DNA from: Streptomyces sp. DvalAA-43
Lineage (GTDB): Bacteria; Actinomycetota; Actinomycetes; Streptomycetales; Streptomycetaceae
Assembly: GCF_900091725.1 (NCBI RefSeq)
Contig: NZ_FMBW01000094.1
Span: 186,001 to 250,000 of the forward strand
Direction of reading: 5' to 3'
DNA: 64,000 bases
Positions 8,402 through 16,964 of the stretch are shown here, piece after piece; within the stretch, counting starts at the first letter, position 1, and each line of letters opens with the position of its first letter. The position numbers and the translations under genes are program-made. The notes below the pieces were generated by a model that saw only the letters and a program-made list of their open reading frames with translations, made no database searches and was not told where the DNA came from.

Positions 8402-11400
8402 CTAGGCCGAGGGCAGTTCCTTCAGCTGGATGTTGCGGAAGGAGACATGGTCGTCGGCGCTGTGGTTCTGGAGGCCGATGTAGCCGTTCTTCAGGCTCCG
8501 TACCGGATCGGTGTTGGTGAAGTCGTTGATCTTCACTCCGTTGAGGAAGACCTGGAGGCGTTCGCCCCGGACCTTGATCTCGTAGCTGTTCCACTGGCCG
8601 GGCGGGCGCAGGACCTGGTCACGGGCCTTGGCGTTCGCGGCCTTGAAGGTGTAGATCGATCCCGTGGTGCGGTCGGGTGCGTCGCTGGCGTCGATCTGGA
8701 TCTCGTAGCCGTTGTTCACCGCGGACCAGGGGTCGTCGGACTCCGGGAAGCCGACGAAGATGCCGGAGTTGTCGTCGCCCTGCATCTTCCAGTCGAGCTT
8801 GAGCGAGTAGGAGCCCAGTTCCTTGGCCTGGTAGGTGAGCAGGCCCATGCCGCCCTGGGAGCGGAGTTCACCGTCGACGACGTCGAACTTCCCGGGGCCC
8901 GCCTGCTTCCAGCCTTCGAGCGTCTTGCCGTTGAAGATCGACCGGTAGCCGGTGTCGGGCTTGCAGTCGGCCTTCACCTGGCCGGCCGCGTACCGCATGC
9001 CGCCGAGGAGCAGCTTGCGGAAGTCCGGTTCGGCGTAGGACTCCTTGGTGTGGCCGAGGCCGGTGTAGAAGGAGCGGCCGCCCTGGTAGGTCTGGCACCA
9101 GGTGATGGGGTGGTCGCCCTTCATGGTGCCGCCGGTGTAGGTCGTCTCGTCGAGTGTGGCGAGGATCTTGGCCTGGCCTCGCGGATTGGTGCGGTAGTTG
9201 TACCACTCGTCGGTGCGGTTCCACTCGTCGGCGAGGCCTGCGGTGGCCGGATGCCTGTGGTCCTCGACGCGGACGGTGGCGGGCTGGATGGCGGGGTGCG
9301 AGGAGAAGTACGCCCCGACGAGTCCGCCGTAGAACGCCCAGTCGTACTCGGTGTCCGCCGCCGCGTGGACGCCCATGTAGCCGCCGCCGGTGGCCACGTA
9401 GTTCTCGAAGGCCTTCTGCTGGTCGGCGTTGAGCACGTCACCGGTCGTCGAGAGGAAGACGACGGCGTCGTAGCGGGCCAGGTTGCTGGTGGTGAACTGG
9501 CCGGCCGTCTCCGTGGCGTCGACGGTGATGTTGCTGTCCTTGCCAAGTTCCTTGAGCGCCGCGATGCCGTCGGGGATCGCGTCGTGGCGGAAGCCGGCGG
9601 TCTTCGAGAAGACCAGGATCCGCTTGGCGGTCTTGTCGGGGGCACTGTTGGACAGCTCGAAGTCGTCGATGTCGTAGAGCGCTCCCGCGCCTCCCTTGAA
9701 GACCAGGAAGAGTTCGGTGGACTTCTTCGGGACGCCGCGCAGGGGTACGTCGATGTCCTGGAAGTTGTCCCAGGCGCCGGTCACCGGTACGGGCGCGGAG
9801 CCGAGGATCTTGCCGGTCGCCGAGCCGGTCCGCACTTCGAGGAAGCCGCCGGCACCGCCGGAGGAGATCCGTGCGGTCAGCTTGGTGGAGCCGGTGAGGA
9901 GGTACGGCTTGAAGGAGATCCAGTCGTCGTTGTGGATGTCGCCGACCGTCTTGCCGCCGTGGGCGGTCGCCTTGTTCTGCGGGGCGACGCCGTGGGAGTC
10001 GCTGTAGTGCTCGGCCTGCCGGTGGCGCGGCTGGAGTTCGGCCTGGTCGTGGCCGGACAGGGCGGCCTGGCCGCCTCCCCCGCCGTCCGTGTAGGAGGCG
10101 TCGATGACGCCGAAGATGTTGGCGTTGGGGTCGTGTCCGCCGTCCATCTCCGTCTTGATGGTGCCGGTGCAGCCGTGTGCCGAGGTGATGGGGTGGCCGT
10201 GGCTGTCGTGCCCGAGGATGAAGCGGACCTCGATCTTCGAGCAGTCGATGGTGCCGTCCTCGGGGTCGGTGACGGTCACCTTGAACGGGATCTCGTCGCC
10301 GAAGGAGAACAGCTGCCCGTCACCGGGGAGCTCCAGCTTCACCACCGGAGCGGTGTTGCCGACCGTCACGTGGACGTTGGCCGAGCCCTTGCGGCCGGTG
10401 GGGTCCGTGGCGGTGACGGTGGCGGTGTAGGTGCCGTTCTTCTTGTACGTGTACGTGGGGTTGGCGGCGGTCGATGTGCCGCCGTCGCCGAAGTCCCAGC
10501 TGTAGCCGAGCGTGTCGCCGTCGGCGTCGGTGGTTCCGGCCGAGGAGAAGGCGACCTTGAGGGGTGCGGTGCCCGAGGTCTTGTTGGCGCTGGCCTCGGC
10601 GATCGGGGAGCGTCCGCCGGTGGCGTTCTCGATGCGGTAGAGCGCCGAGTTCTGGTCGCCGCCGAAGTAGCCGGTGCCGTAGTCCAGGACGTACAGCGCG
10701 CCGTCGGGGCCGAACGTCATGTCCATCACCTGGGTGCCCGACCACGGGAAGGCGTTGATGGACTTCACCGTGCCGTCGGTGTCCTGGTCGATGCGCTTGA
10801 TCCAGCGCCGGCCGAACTCACCGGCGAAGAAGTTGCCGTCGTAGGCCTCGGGGAACTTCACCGGCGAGTCGAGGTCTGCGTCGTAGTGGTAGACGGGTCC
10901 GCCCATCGGGGACTCGGAGCCGGTGCCGAACTCGGGTACCGATCCGCCGTCGTACGGGATCCAGGCGGGCTGGGCCGGCGGCAGGTCGACCAGCCCGGTG
11001 TTGTACCGGGAGGTGTTCTTGGGTGCGGCGCAGTCGAAGGTCTCGCCGGAGGTCTTCGTCGCGAAGTCGTAGGCGACGAAGGGGTCGTTCTTGCCGGTGC
11101 AGAACGGCCAGCCGAAGTTGCCGGCCTCGGTGACGCGGGCGAATTCGACCTGGCCGCCGGGTCCGCGCTTGGGGTCGGCCGCACCGGCGTCGGGCCCGTA
11201 GTCACCGACGTACACGATGCCGGTGGGCTTGTCGACGGTGAAACGGAAGGGGTTGCGGAAGCCCATCGCGTAGATCTCGGGGCGGGTCTTGTCCGTGCCC
11301 GGGGCGAAGAGGTTGCCCCCGGGGACGGTGTAGGTGCCGTCGTCGGCGACCTTGATGCGGAGGATCTTGCCGCGCAGGTCGTTGGTGTTGCCCGAGGTGC

Positions 11401-12127
11401 GGCGGGCGTCGAACGCGGGGTTGCGGTCGGGCCGGTCGTCGATCGGGGTGTAGCCGTCGGAGGCGAACGGGTTGGAGTCGTCGCCGGTCGACAGGTACAG
11501 GTTGCCCTGCGCGTCGAAGTCGATGTCGCCGCCGACGTGGCAGCAGATGCCGCGCGAGGTCGGGATGTCGAGGACCTTCTTCTCGCTGGCGGTGTCGAGC
11601 GTGCCGTCCTCCTTGAGGACGAAGCGCGAGAGCCGGTTCACTCCGTCGAACTTGGCGAAGTCGGCGGCGGTGCCGTTCTCGGGGGCGTCGCCGGACGGGG
11701 TGTCCAGCGGGGGCGCGTAGTAGAGGTAGATCGCCCGGTTCTTGCTGAAGTCCGGGTCGACACCGACGCCCTGGAGGCCTTCCTCGTCGTGGGAGTAGAC
11801 GGGGAGGACACCGGCGAGCGTGGTGTCGCCGCCACTGTCGGTGAGCCACAGCTCGCCGCCGCGCGCGGTGTGCAGGACGCTGCGGTCGGGGAGCACCGCC
11901 AGGGTCATGGGCTCGCCGGTCTCGGCCACGCCCTTGGCGAGGGTGACCTGCTGGAATTCCTCGGCCGCCGCGTCGGCGGCGGCCGGCGCGGGCGGCCCCG
12001 CCGCCGCGCCGGGCGTGGCGCCCAGGGCCAGGGTGGCAGCGGCGAGCAGGCCGCCGGTGAGCAGGGCGAGGGATTTACGGACGCGGAGCCGTGTTCTGCT
12101 CCTGTTTCCGGTCGGTTTTCTGTGCAC
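8402..12127 (-). CDS. Secreted multidomain sugar enzyme: PQQ-type sugar dehydrogenase - PKD - CBM-like - ThuA - DUF1080
   Basis: 1241 residues with a Sec signal peptide (basic start, LALLTGGLLAAATLALG, AAA cleavage region). Domains in order: a glucose/sorbosone dehydrogenase beta-propeller (about 50-495; GICCHVGGDIDFD, MGFRNPFRF and NFGWPFC are typical); a PKD domain (about 500-590; YSWDFGDGGTS); a linker and a CBM6-like jelly roll (about 690-790; ends YDIDDFELS); a ThuA domain (about 800-1030; ILVFSKTAGFRHDAI, MGVHAAADTEYDWAFYGGLVG); and a DUF1080 jelly roll at the C-terminus (about 1055-1238; FNGKTLEGWK, YEIQIDAS). DUF1080 proteins include 3-keto-disaccharide hydrolases and ThuA is tied to 3-keto-trehalose use, so an extracellular oxidative glycan route is likely. 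The start is the second of several possible Met/Val codons but precedes a good signal. Confidence 0.88.
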   Translation of the reverse strand: MHRKPTGNRSRTRLRVRKSLALLTGGLLAAATLALGATPGAAAGPPAPAAADAAAEEFQQVTLAKGVAETGEPMTLAVLPDRSVLHTARGGELWLTDSGGDTTLAGVLPVYSHDEEGLQGVGVDPDFSKNRAIYLYYAPPLDTPSGDAPENGTAADFAKFDGVNRLSRFVLKEDGTLDTASEKKVLDIPTSRGICCHVGGDIDFDAQGNLYLSTGDDSNPFASDGYTPIDDRPDRNPAFDARRTSGNTNDLRGKILRIKVADDGTYTVPGGNLFAPGTDKTRPEIYAMGFRNPFRFTVDKPTGIVYVGDYGPDAGAADPKRGPGGQVEFARVTEAGNFGWPFCTGKNDPFVAYDFATKTSGETFDCAAPKNTSRYNTGLVDLPPAQPAWIPYDGGSVPEFGTGSESPMGGPVYHYDADLDSPVKFPEAYDGNFFAGEFGRRWIKRIDQDTDGTVKSINAFPWSGTQVMDMTFGPDGALYVLDYGTGYFGGDQNSALYRIENATGGRSPIAEASANKTSGTAPLKVAFSSAGTTDADGDTLGYSWDFGDGGTSTAANPTYTYKKNGTYTATVTATDPTGRKGSANVHVTVGNTAPVVKLELPGDGQLFSFGDEIPFKVTVTDPEDGTIDCSKIEVRFILGHDSHGHPITSAHGCTGTIKTEMDGGHDPNANIFGVIDASYTDGGGGGQAALSGHDQAELQPRHRQAEHYSDSHGVAPQNKATAHGGKTVGDIHNDDWISFKPYLLTGSTKLTARISSGGAGGFLEVRTGSATGKILGSAPVPVTGAWDNFQDIDVPLRGVPKKSTELFLVFKGGAGALYDIDDFELSNSAPDKTAKRILVFSKTAGFRHDAIPDGIAALKELGKDSNITVDATETAGQFTTSNLARYDAVVFLSTTGDVLNADQQKAFENYVATGGGYMGVHAAADTEYDWAFYGGLVGAYFSSHPAIQPATVRVEDHRHPATAGLADEWNRTDEWYNYRTNPRGQAKILATLDETTYTGGTMKGDHPITWCQTYQGGRSFYTGLGHTKESYAEPDFRKLLLGGMRYAAGQVKADCKPDTGYRSIFNGKTLEGWKQAGPGKFDVVDGELRSQGGMGLLTYQAKELGSYSLKLDWKMQGDDNSGIFVGFPESDDPWSAVNNGYEIQIDASDAPDRTTGSIYTFKAANAKARDQVLRPPGQWNSYEIKVRGERLQVFLNGVKINDFTNTDPVRSLKNGYIGLQNHSADDHVSFRNIQLKELPSA

Positions 12128-12478
12128 GAGTGTCCTCCGGAGAGTGCCGGTTGTACGGGCGGGGTGCTGCCGTGCCGTGCTGCGCGGGGACTGCCGCGCG
12201 GGTCGTCCGGGGTGTGTGGGACACCGGCGACCCGGGTCATGTCATGTACACAATGCGGACCGTAGACCTGTTCGTCCAGGACGGAAAGCCCTTGCGCACC
12301 GGTCCGCTCGAACTTCTTCCTGCGCCAGGACAAAGCGGATGGGCAGGGGTGGGCGCGGGGCGGCCACGAAGCCCGCCGCCCCGGCCCGGACCGGGGACAC
12401 CGTCCCCGGCGGGAGACCGTCAGCCCCCTCCTCGGAACCCAGTCCCGGGTGGGAGACCGTCAGTCCCCGCCCCGGAAT
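12128..12478. other. 351-bp intergenic region upstream of the ThuA fusion gene
   Basis: The region holds the 5' leader and presumably the promoter of the gene starting at 12127. A comparatively AT-richer stretch near 12238-12256 with a TGTACA core could be promoter or operator sequence, but I cannot assign -35/-10 boxes. The distal part carries a hairpin (12391-12409) and a 40-bp tandem duplication (12411-12490) that runs into the end of the next gene. I see no supportable coding frame in it. Confidence 0.5.
12391..12409 (-). terminator. Hairpin CCGGGGAC-acc-GTCCCCGG after the TIM-barrel gene
   Basis: A perfect 8-bp stem with a 3-nt loop lies about 70 nt downstream of the stop at 12479. It may terminate the sugar operon or act jointly with the repeated region in front of it. 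Its position between genes on the same strand suggests the ThuA fusion gene has its own promoter. Confidence 0.5.
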
Positions 12479-12490
12479 TCAGTCCCCGCC
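12411..12490. repeat. Two 40-bp tandem direct repeats across a stop codon
   Basis: Units 12411-12450 and 12451-12490 both begin GGGAGACCGTCAG and continue with CCCC, CGGAA and CAGTCCC at the same offsets. The second unit contains the last codons and stop of the epimerase gene (12479), so the first is a diverged copy of that 3' end lying outside the gene. Confidence 0.75.
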
Positions 12491-13483
12491 CCCGAACGCC
12501 GCGTCGAACGACGCCGTCGGCGGCTCGAAGTCGTACCGCTTCAGCGTGGCGAGCGCCTCCGGCGCCCCAGCCAGCCGGTCCATCCCCGCGTCCTCCCATT
12601 CCACGGAGACCGGCCCGTCGTAGCCGATGGACCGGAGCATCCGGAAGACGTCCTCCCAGGGCACGTCGCCGTGACCGGCCGAGACGAAGTCCCAGCCGCG
12701 CCGCGGATCGCCCCAGGCCAGATGCGAGCCGAGCCGGCCGTTGCGGCCGTCCAGGCGCTTGCGCGCTTCCTTGCAGTCCACGTGGTAGATCCGGTCCCGG
12801 AAGTCGTACAGGAAGTTGACCGGGTCCAGGTCCTGCCAGACGAAGTGGCTCGGGTCGAAGTTCAGCCCGAAGGCCGCCCGGTGGCCCACGGCCTCCAGCG
12901 CGCGGTGCGTGGTCCAGTAGTCGTACGCGATCTCGCTGGGGTGCACCTCATGGGCGAACCGCACGCCCTCCGCGTCGAAGACGTCCAGGATCGGGTTCCA
13001 GCGCTCGGCGAAGTCCTCGTAGCCGCGCTCGATCATGTGCGGCGGAACCGGTGGGAACATCGCGACCAGGTGCCAGATCGAGGAGCCGGTGAAGCCGATG
13101 ACGGTGCGCACCCCGAAGGCGGCGGCCGCGCGGGCGGTGTCCTTGAGCTCCTCGGCGGCCCGGCGGCGGACCCCTTCGGGCTCGCCGTCGCCCCAGATCC
13201 GCGCGGGCAGGATCCCCTGGTGCCGCTCGTCGATCGGGTCGTCGCAGACGGCCTGGCCGACCAGGTGGTTGGAGATCGCCCAGCACTTCAGTCCGTACCT
13301 GTCCAGCAGCTGCCGCCGGCTGTCCAGATAGCCGGGGTCGGCCAACGCCTTGTCGACCTCGAAGTGGTCGCCCCAGCAGGCGAGTTCGAGCCCGTCGTAA
13401 CCGAAGTCCCGGGCGAGGCGGCAGACCTCCTCCAGCGGCAGGTCGGCCCATTGGCCGGTGAAGAGTGTGAAGGGACGGGGCAT
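12479..13483 (-). CDS. TIM-barrel sugar phosphate isomerase/epimerase
   Basis: 334 residues, ATG start 12 nt after the dehydrogenase gene stop. FTLFTGQWADLPLEE and YDGLELACWGDHFE at the start and EDVFRMLRSIGYDGPVSVEWEDAGMDR near the end are typical of the AP endonuclease 2/xylose-isomerase-like barrel. NFDPSHFVWQ and the following DFRDRIYHVDCKEA provide His/Asp/Glu metal ligands. Relatives act with Gfo/Idh/MocA dehydrogenases on inositol, 3-keto-sugar or C-glycoside intermediates. Coupling to the upstream dehydrogenase and to a sugar ABC transporter favours a catabolic isomerase or deglycosidase role. The exact substrate cannot be read from sequence. Confidence 0.86.
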   Translation of the reverse strand: MPRPFTLFTGQWADLPLEEVCRLARDFGYDGLELACWGDHFEVDKALADPGYLDSRRQLLDRYGLKCWAISNHLVGQAVCDDPIDERHQGILPARIWGDGEPEGVRRRAAEELKDTARAAAAFGVRTVIGFTGSSIWHLVAMFPPVPPHMIERGYEDFAERWNPILDVFDAEGVRFAHEVHPSEIAYDYWTTHRALEAVGHRAAFGLNFDPSHFVWQDLDPVNFLYDFRDRIYHVDCKEARKRLDGRNGRLGSHLAWGDPRRGWDFVSAGHGDVPWEDVFRMLRSIGYDGPVSVEWEDAGMDRLAGAPEALATLKRYDFEPPTASFDAAFGGGD

Positions 13484-13495
13484 GGGCGGGACCTC

Positions 13496-14731
13496 CTAGA
13501 GAACCACGGGGGTGTGTACGGAGTTCTTCTCGGCGCTCTCCTCCACCGCGGCCAGCACCCGCTGCACCTGGAGCCCGTCGGCGAACGACGGTGCGGGAGC
13601 GGTCCCTTCGGCGATGGTGCGGACCAGGTCGCGGGCCTGGTGGACGAAGGTGTGCTCGTAACCGAGGGCGTGGCCCGGCGGCCACCACGCCTCCAGGTAG
13701 GGGTGCTGGGGTTCGGTGACGAGGACGCGCCGGAACCCCGCGGTGGCGGCGGGTTCGGTGTGGTCGTGGAAGGACAGTTCGTTGAGCCGTTCCAGGTCGA
13801 AGGCGAGCGATCCGCGCTCCCCGTTGATCTCCAGCCGCAGCGCGTTCTTCCGTCCGGCCGCCATCCGGGTCGCCTCGAACGAGGCCAGCGCGCCGGAGGC
13901 GAGACGGCCGGTGAACAGCGCCGCGTCGTCGACGGTCACCGCTCCTCTCGCACCCGTGTCCGCCGCGCCGGAGAGCCCGGCCGACGGGCCCGCGAGCCGG
14001 GGCCGTTCGCGTACGAAGGTCTCGCTGACCGCCGACACCCCGACCAGCGGCTCCCCCGCCAGATACTGGGCCAGGTCGACGATGTGCGCGCCCAGGTCGC
14101 CGAGCGCGCCCGAGCCCGCGCGTTCCCGCTCCAGCCGCCAGGTGAGCGGCGATTCGGGGTCCACGAGCCAGTCCTGGAGGTAGGCGGCGCGGACATGCCG
14201 CAGGGGGCCGAGGCGTCCCTCGGCGATCAGCTGCCGGGCGTAGGCGATCGCGGGCACCCTGCGGTAGTTGAAGCCCACCATCGCGACCTGGCCGCGGGCC
14301 GCCGCGCGCGCGGCGGCGGCGGTCATCGCCTCGGCCTCGGCCACCGTGTTGGCGAGCGGCTTCTCGCACAGCACGTGCTTGCCCGCCTCCAGGGCGGCGA
14401 TGGCGATCTCGGCGTGGCTGTCGCCGGGGGTGCAGATGTCGACGAGTTGCACATCGTCCCGGGCGATGAGGGCGCGCCAGTCGGTCTCGGCCGCCGCCCA
14501 GCCGTGGCGGGCGGCCGCCGCGTCGACCGCCGCCCGGTCCCGTCCGCAGACCGCGGCGAGAGCCGGTCTCATCGGCAGGTCGAAGACGTGTCCCGCGGTG
14601 CGCCAGCCCTGTGAGTGGGCGGCGCCCATGAACGCGTATCCGACCATGCCGACTCCGAGCACCGGCACGCTCGTCGGCCGGTGCGTCGGCGGCGCTGCGG
14701 CCTCCTGATCCGTCTCTTCCCTACGGGCCAT
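13496..14731 (-). CDS. Gfo/Idh/MocA-family NAD(P)-dependent sugar oxidoreductase
   Basis: 411 residues from an ATG preceded by GGAGGAAG. The Rossmann motif GVGMVGYAFMGAAHSQGW near residue 26 is in the correct place, CEKPLANTVAEAEAM holds the catalytic-site Lys (EKP motif), and GDLGAHIVDLAQYLAG holds the His/Asp region of the active site. Family enzymes oxidise a sugar hydroxyl, often at C3. It sits 12 nt upstream of the TIM-barrel gene and 72 nt downstream of the lipoprotein gene, with a hairpin in that gap. It is therefore probably expressed with the transporter at lower level or from a separate promoter. Confidence 0.88.
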   Translation of the reverse strand: MARREETDQEAAAPPTHRPTSVPVLGVGMVGYAFMGAAHSQGWRTAGHVFDLPMRPALAAVCGRDRAAVDAAAARHGWAAAETDWRALIARDDVQLVDICTPGDSHAEIAIAALEAGKHVLCEKPLANTVAEAEAMTAAAARAAARGQVAMVGFNYRRVPAIAYARQLIAEGRLGPLRHVRAAYLQDWLVDPESPLTWRLERERAGSGALGDLGAHIVDLAQYLAGEPLVGVSAVSETFVRERPRLAGPSAGLSGAADTGARGAVTVDDAALFTGRLASGALASFEATRMAAGRKNALRLEINGERGSLAFDLERLNELSFHDHTEPAATAGFRRVLVTEPQHPYLEAWWPPGHALGYEHTFVHQARDLVRTIAEGTAPAPSFADGLQVQRVLAAVEESAEKNSVHTPVVL

Positions 14732-14767
14732 CCGGGCTTCCTCCTCGTCGGTCGTTCGATGGGTGCG

Positions 14768-14795
14768 GCGGGAGGGTCGGTCAGCACCCTCCCGC
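14768..14795 (-). terminator. Hairpin between transporter and dehydrogenase genes
   Basis: Arms GCGGGAGGGT (14768-14777) and its exact complement (14786-14795) form a 10-bp stem with an 8-nt loop, 9 nt after the lipoprotein stop. It could be an attenuating terminator or could stabilise the upstream mRNA for the binding protein, which is usually needed in excess. Confidence 0.6.
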
Positions 14796-14803
14796 GGGGT
14801 GGA

Positions 14804-15841
14804 TCAGCTGAAGCCCGTCGGCAGGTACTGGTCGATGTTCTCCTTGGTGACCACGGCCGAGTAGAGGGTGATACTGGTCGGGATCTCCAGCTCGGCCAGG
14901 CCGCCGACGCCCTTGCCCTGGGCCAGCGCGCGGGCCAGGTCGATGGCGGACGCGGCCATCGTCGGCGGGTAGAGCACGGTGGCCTTCAGCACACTGTTAC
15001 CGGCCTTGATGGCGTCCATCGCGGACTTGGCCCCGGCGCCGCCGACCATCAGGAACTCGTCCCGGCCGGCCTGCTGGATGGCGCGCAGCGCGCCCACGCC
15101 CTGGTCGTCGTCGTGGTTCCACACCGCGTCGATCTTCTTCTGCGCCTGGAGGAGCTGGGCCATCTTCGCCTGGCCCGACTCGACGGTGAAATCAGCTGCC
15201 TGACGGGCCACCAGCTCGATGTTGGAGTAGTTCTTCAGCGCGTCGGCGAAGCCCTGGCTGCGCTGCTTGGTGAGCTCCAGGTTGTCGATGCCCGCCAGCT
15301 CGACGACCTTGGCGCCCGTCTTGCCCTTGAGCTGTTCGCCGATGTACGTGCCGGCGTTGAGGCCCATGCCGTAGTTGTCGCCGCCGACCCAGCAGCGGTA
15401 GGCCTGCGGGGAGGCGAAGACCCGGTCGAGGTTGACGACGGGGATGCCCGCCCGCATGGCCTCCAGCCCGACCTGGGTGAGCGCCTTGCCGTCGGCCGGG
15501 AGGATGACGAGGACATCGACCTTCTTGTTGATGAGGGTCTTGACCTGGCCGATCTGGGCGGCGGTGTCATTGGAGCCCTCGGTGGTCTCCAGTGTCACCT
15601 CGGAGTACGTGGCCGCCCGCGACTTGGCGTTCTCGTTGATGGCGTTGAGCCAGCCGTGGTCGGCCTGCGGACCCGCGAAGCCGATGGTGACGGGCTTGCC
15701 GGGCTTGTTGTCGGCGGCGGCTCCGGTGCTCTTGGCGGTGTCCTCGGTCTTGGGGTCGTTGCTGGTACAGGCGGTGAGGAGGGCGCCCGCGGAGACGGCC
15801 GCGGTGCCGAAGAGCAGTCGTCTGCGGCTGGTTTCTGGCAT
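14804..15841 (-). CDS. Sugar ABC transporter substrate-binding lipoprotein (ribose/periplasmic-binding type 1)
   Basis: 345 residues. I start it at the ATG at 15841, which has AAGGG about 8 nt upstream, rather than six codons earlier. The N-terminus has both an RRR twin-arginine-like segment and a lipobox (LLTAC), so the mature protein should be a lipoprotein anchored on the outer face of the membrane. VTIGFAGPQADHGWLNAINENA, then VLVILPADGKALT and VVNLDRVF, are typical of RbsB-like binding proteins for sugars. The gene is 73 nt downstream of the permease; a 12-bp palindrome lies in this gap. Confidence 0.9.
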   Translation of the reverse strand: MPETSRRRLLFGTAAVSAGALLTACTSNDPKTEDTAKSTGAAADNKPGKPVTIGFAGPQADHGWLNAINENAKSRAATYSEVTLETTEGSNDTAAQIGQVKTLINKKVDVLVILPADGKALTQVGLEAMRAGIPVVNLDRVFASPQAYRCWVGGDNYGMGLNAGTYIGEQLKGKTGAKVVELAGIDNLELTKQRSQGFADALKNYSNIELVARQAADFTVESGQAKMAQLLQAQKKIDAVWNHDDDQGVGALRAIQQAGRDEFLMVGGAGAKSAMDAIKAGNSVLKATVLYPPTMAASAIDLARALAQGKGVGGLAELEIPTSITLYSAVVTKENIDQYLPTGFS

Positions 15842-15866
15842 GGCTGTCGAACCCTTCATCCGGTGC

Positions 15867-15878
15867 GTGACATGTCAC
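15867..15878. promoter_or_regulatory. Perfect 12-bp palindrome GTGACATGTCAC
   Basis: The palindrome lies between the permease stop and the lipoprotein start, 26 nt before the latter. It may be an operator for separate control of the binding protein gene or a small RNA hairpin. No second copy was seen elsewhere in the window. Confidence 0.3.
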
Positions 15879-15914
15879 ATGGGGCGAACGGGGCGGTCGG
15901 TGGGATGTGGAGCG

Positions 15915-16964
15915 TCAGGTCTCCCCGTGCTCCGATGTGCGGCGCTGGACCAGGACGGCGGCGACGATGATCGCGCCCTTGGCGATCTGCTGGACGTCGC
16001 TCTGCAGATTGTTGAGCGCGAAGATGTTGGTGATGGTCGTGAAGACCAGGACGCCGAGCACGGAGCCGACGATGGTGCCGCGCCCGCCGCTGAGCAGGGT
16101 GCCGCCGATGATCGCGGCCGCGATGGCGTCGAGCTCGTAGAGATTGCCGTTGGTGTTCTGGCCCGAGCCGGACAGGATGATCAGCATGAAGGCGGCGATG
16201 CCGCAGCACAGTCCGGAGAGCAGATAGAGGAGGAGCCGCTGGCGCCGTACGTCGATGCCGGCCAGCCTGGCTGCCTCCGCGTTGCCGCCGACCGCGACCG
16301 TACGCCGTCCGAAGGTCGTACGGTTCAGCACCAGCCAGCCGATGACGGTGACCGCCGCGAACATCATGACCAGGGGCGGGATGCCGAGGACGTAGGAATC
16401 GGGCAGGCCCAGGTCGAGGACGGACGTGACGGTGACGATCTGGGTCTTGCCGTCGGTGATCTGGAGCGCCAGGCCGCGGGCCGAGGCGAGCATGGCCAGC
16501 GTCGCGATGAACGGCACCATCCGCCCGTACGCGACGAGCAGCCCGTTCACCAGCCCGGCGGCGAGTCCGACGGCGATCGCGGTGAACAGGATGCCCGCGA
16601 AGCCGTACTCCTGGGTGGCGACCGTGGTCGCCCAGACGGAGGCGAGCGCGACCATCGCACCGACCGACAGATCGATACCGCCGCTGGTGATGACGAAGGT
16701 CATCCCGACGGTGACGACACCGATCACGGAGGCCTGCGTCAGGATCAGCTGGAGGTTCCCGGTGTCCAGGAAGGCGTCGGGCTCGGTGATTCCGCCGACG
16801 GCGATCAGTACGGCGAGGACGCCGATGAGCGAGAGGTTGCGGACGTCCACGCGCGGGCCCCGGCCGCGCGGGGGTGCGTCCTTCGTCCGGGGTCCGGGGA
16901 CCGGGGCGGGGGCGGCCCCGCGGTCCGGCCCGCCCTGCTGCGCCGAGGAGACGGGCTGCGTCAT
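15915..16964 (-). CDS. Sugar ABC transporter permease (RbsC type)
   Basis: 349 residues with a Pro/Arg-rich cytoplasmic N-terminus and about ten membrane helices. The conserved segments GMTFVITSGGIDLSVGA, VNGLLVAYGRMVPFIATLAM and AEAARLAGIDVRRQR (the cytoplasmic loop that contacts the ATPase) are typical of BPD_transp_2 permeases. Its ATG overlaps the ATPase stop by 4 nt. It forms the transmembrane channel of a ribose/xylose/galactose-type importer with the neighbouring ATPase and lipoprotein. Confidence 0.9.
   Translation of the reverse strand: MTQPVSSAQQGGPDRGAAPAPVPGPRTKDAPPRGRGPRVDVRNLSLIGVLAVLIAVGGITEPDAFLDTGNLQLILTQASVIGVVTVGMTFVITSGGIDLSVGAMVALASVWATTVATQEYGFAGILFTAIAVGLAAGLVNGLLVAYGRMVPFIATLAMLASARGLALQITDGKTQIVTVTSVLDLGLPDSYVLGIPPLVMMFAAVTVIGWLVLNRTTFGRRTVAVGGNAEAARLAGIDVRRQRLLLYLLSGLCCGIAAFMLIILSGSGQNTNGNLYELDAIAAAIIGGTLLSGGRGTIVGSVLGVLVFTTITNIFALNNLQSDVQQIAKGAIIVAAVLVQRRTSEHGET

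Noticed and set aside
8261..12265. A 1334-codon open frame on the plus strand opposite the ThuA fusion gene
   Set aside because: It is the antisense of a gene with recognisable domains and signal peptide; its product is a Val/Gly/Arg-rich low-complexity sequence of the kind produced by reading the complement of a GC-biased gene.
15842..15859. ATG six codons upstream as the lipoprotein start
   Set aside because: The ATG at 15841 has AAGGG at proper distance and gives a compact signal peptide.
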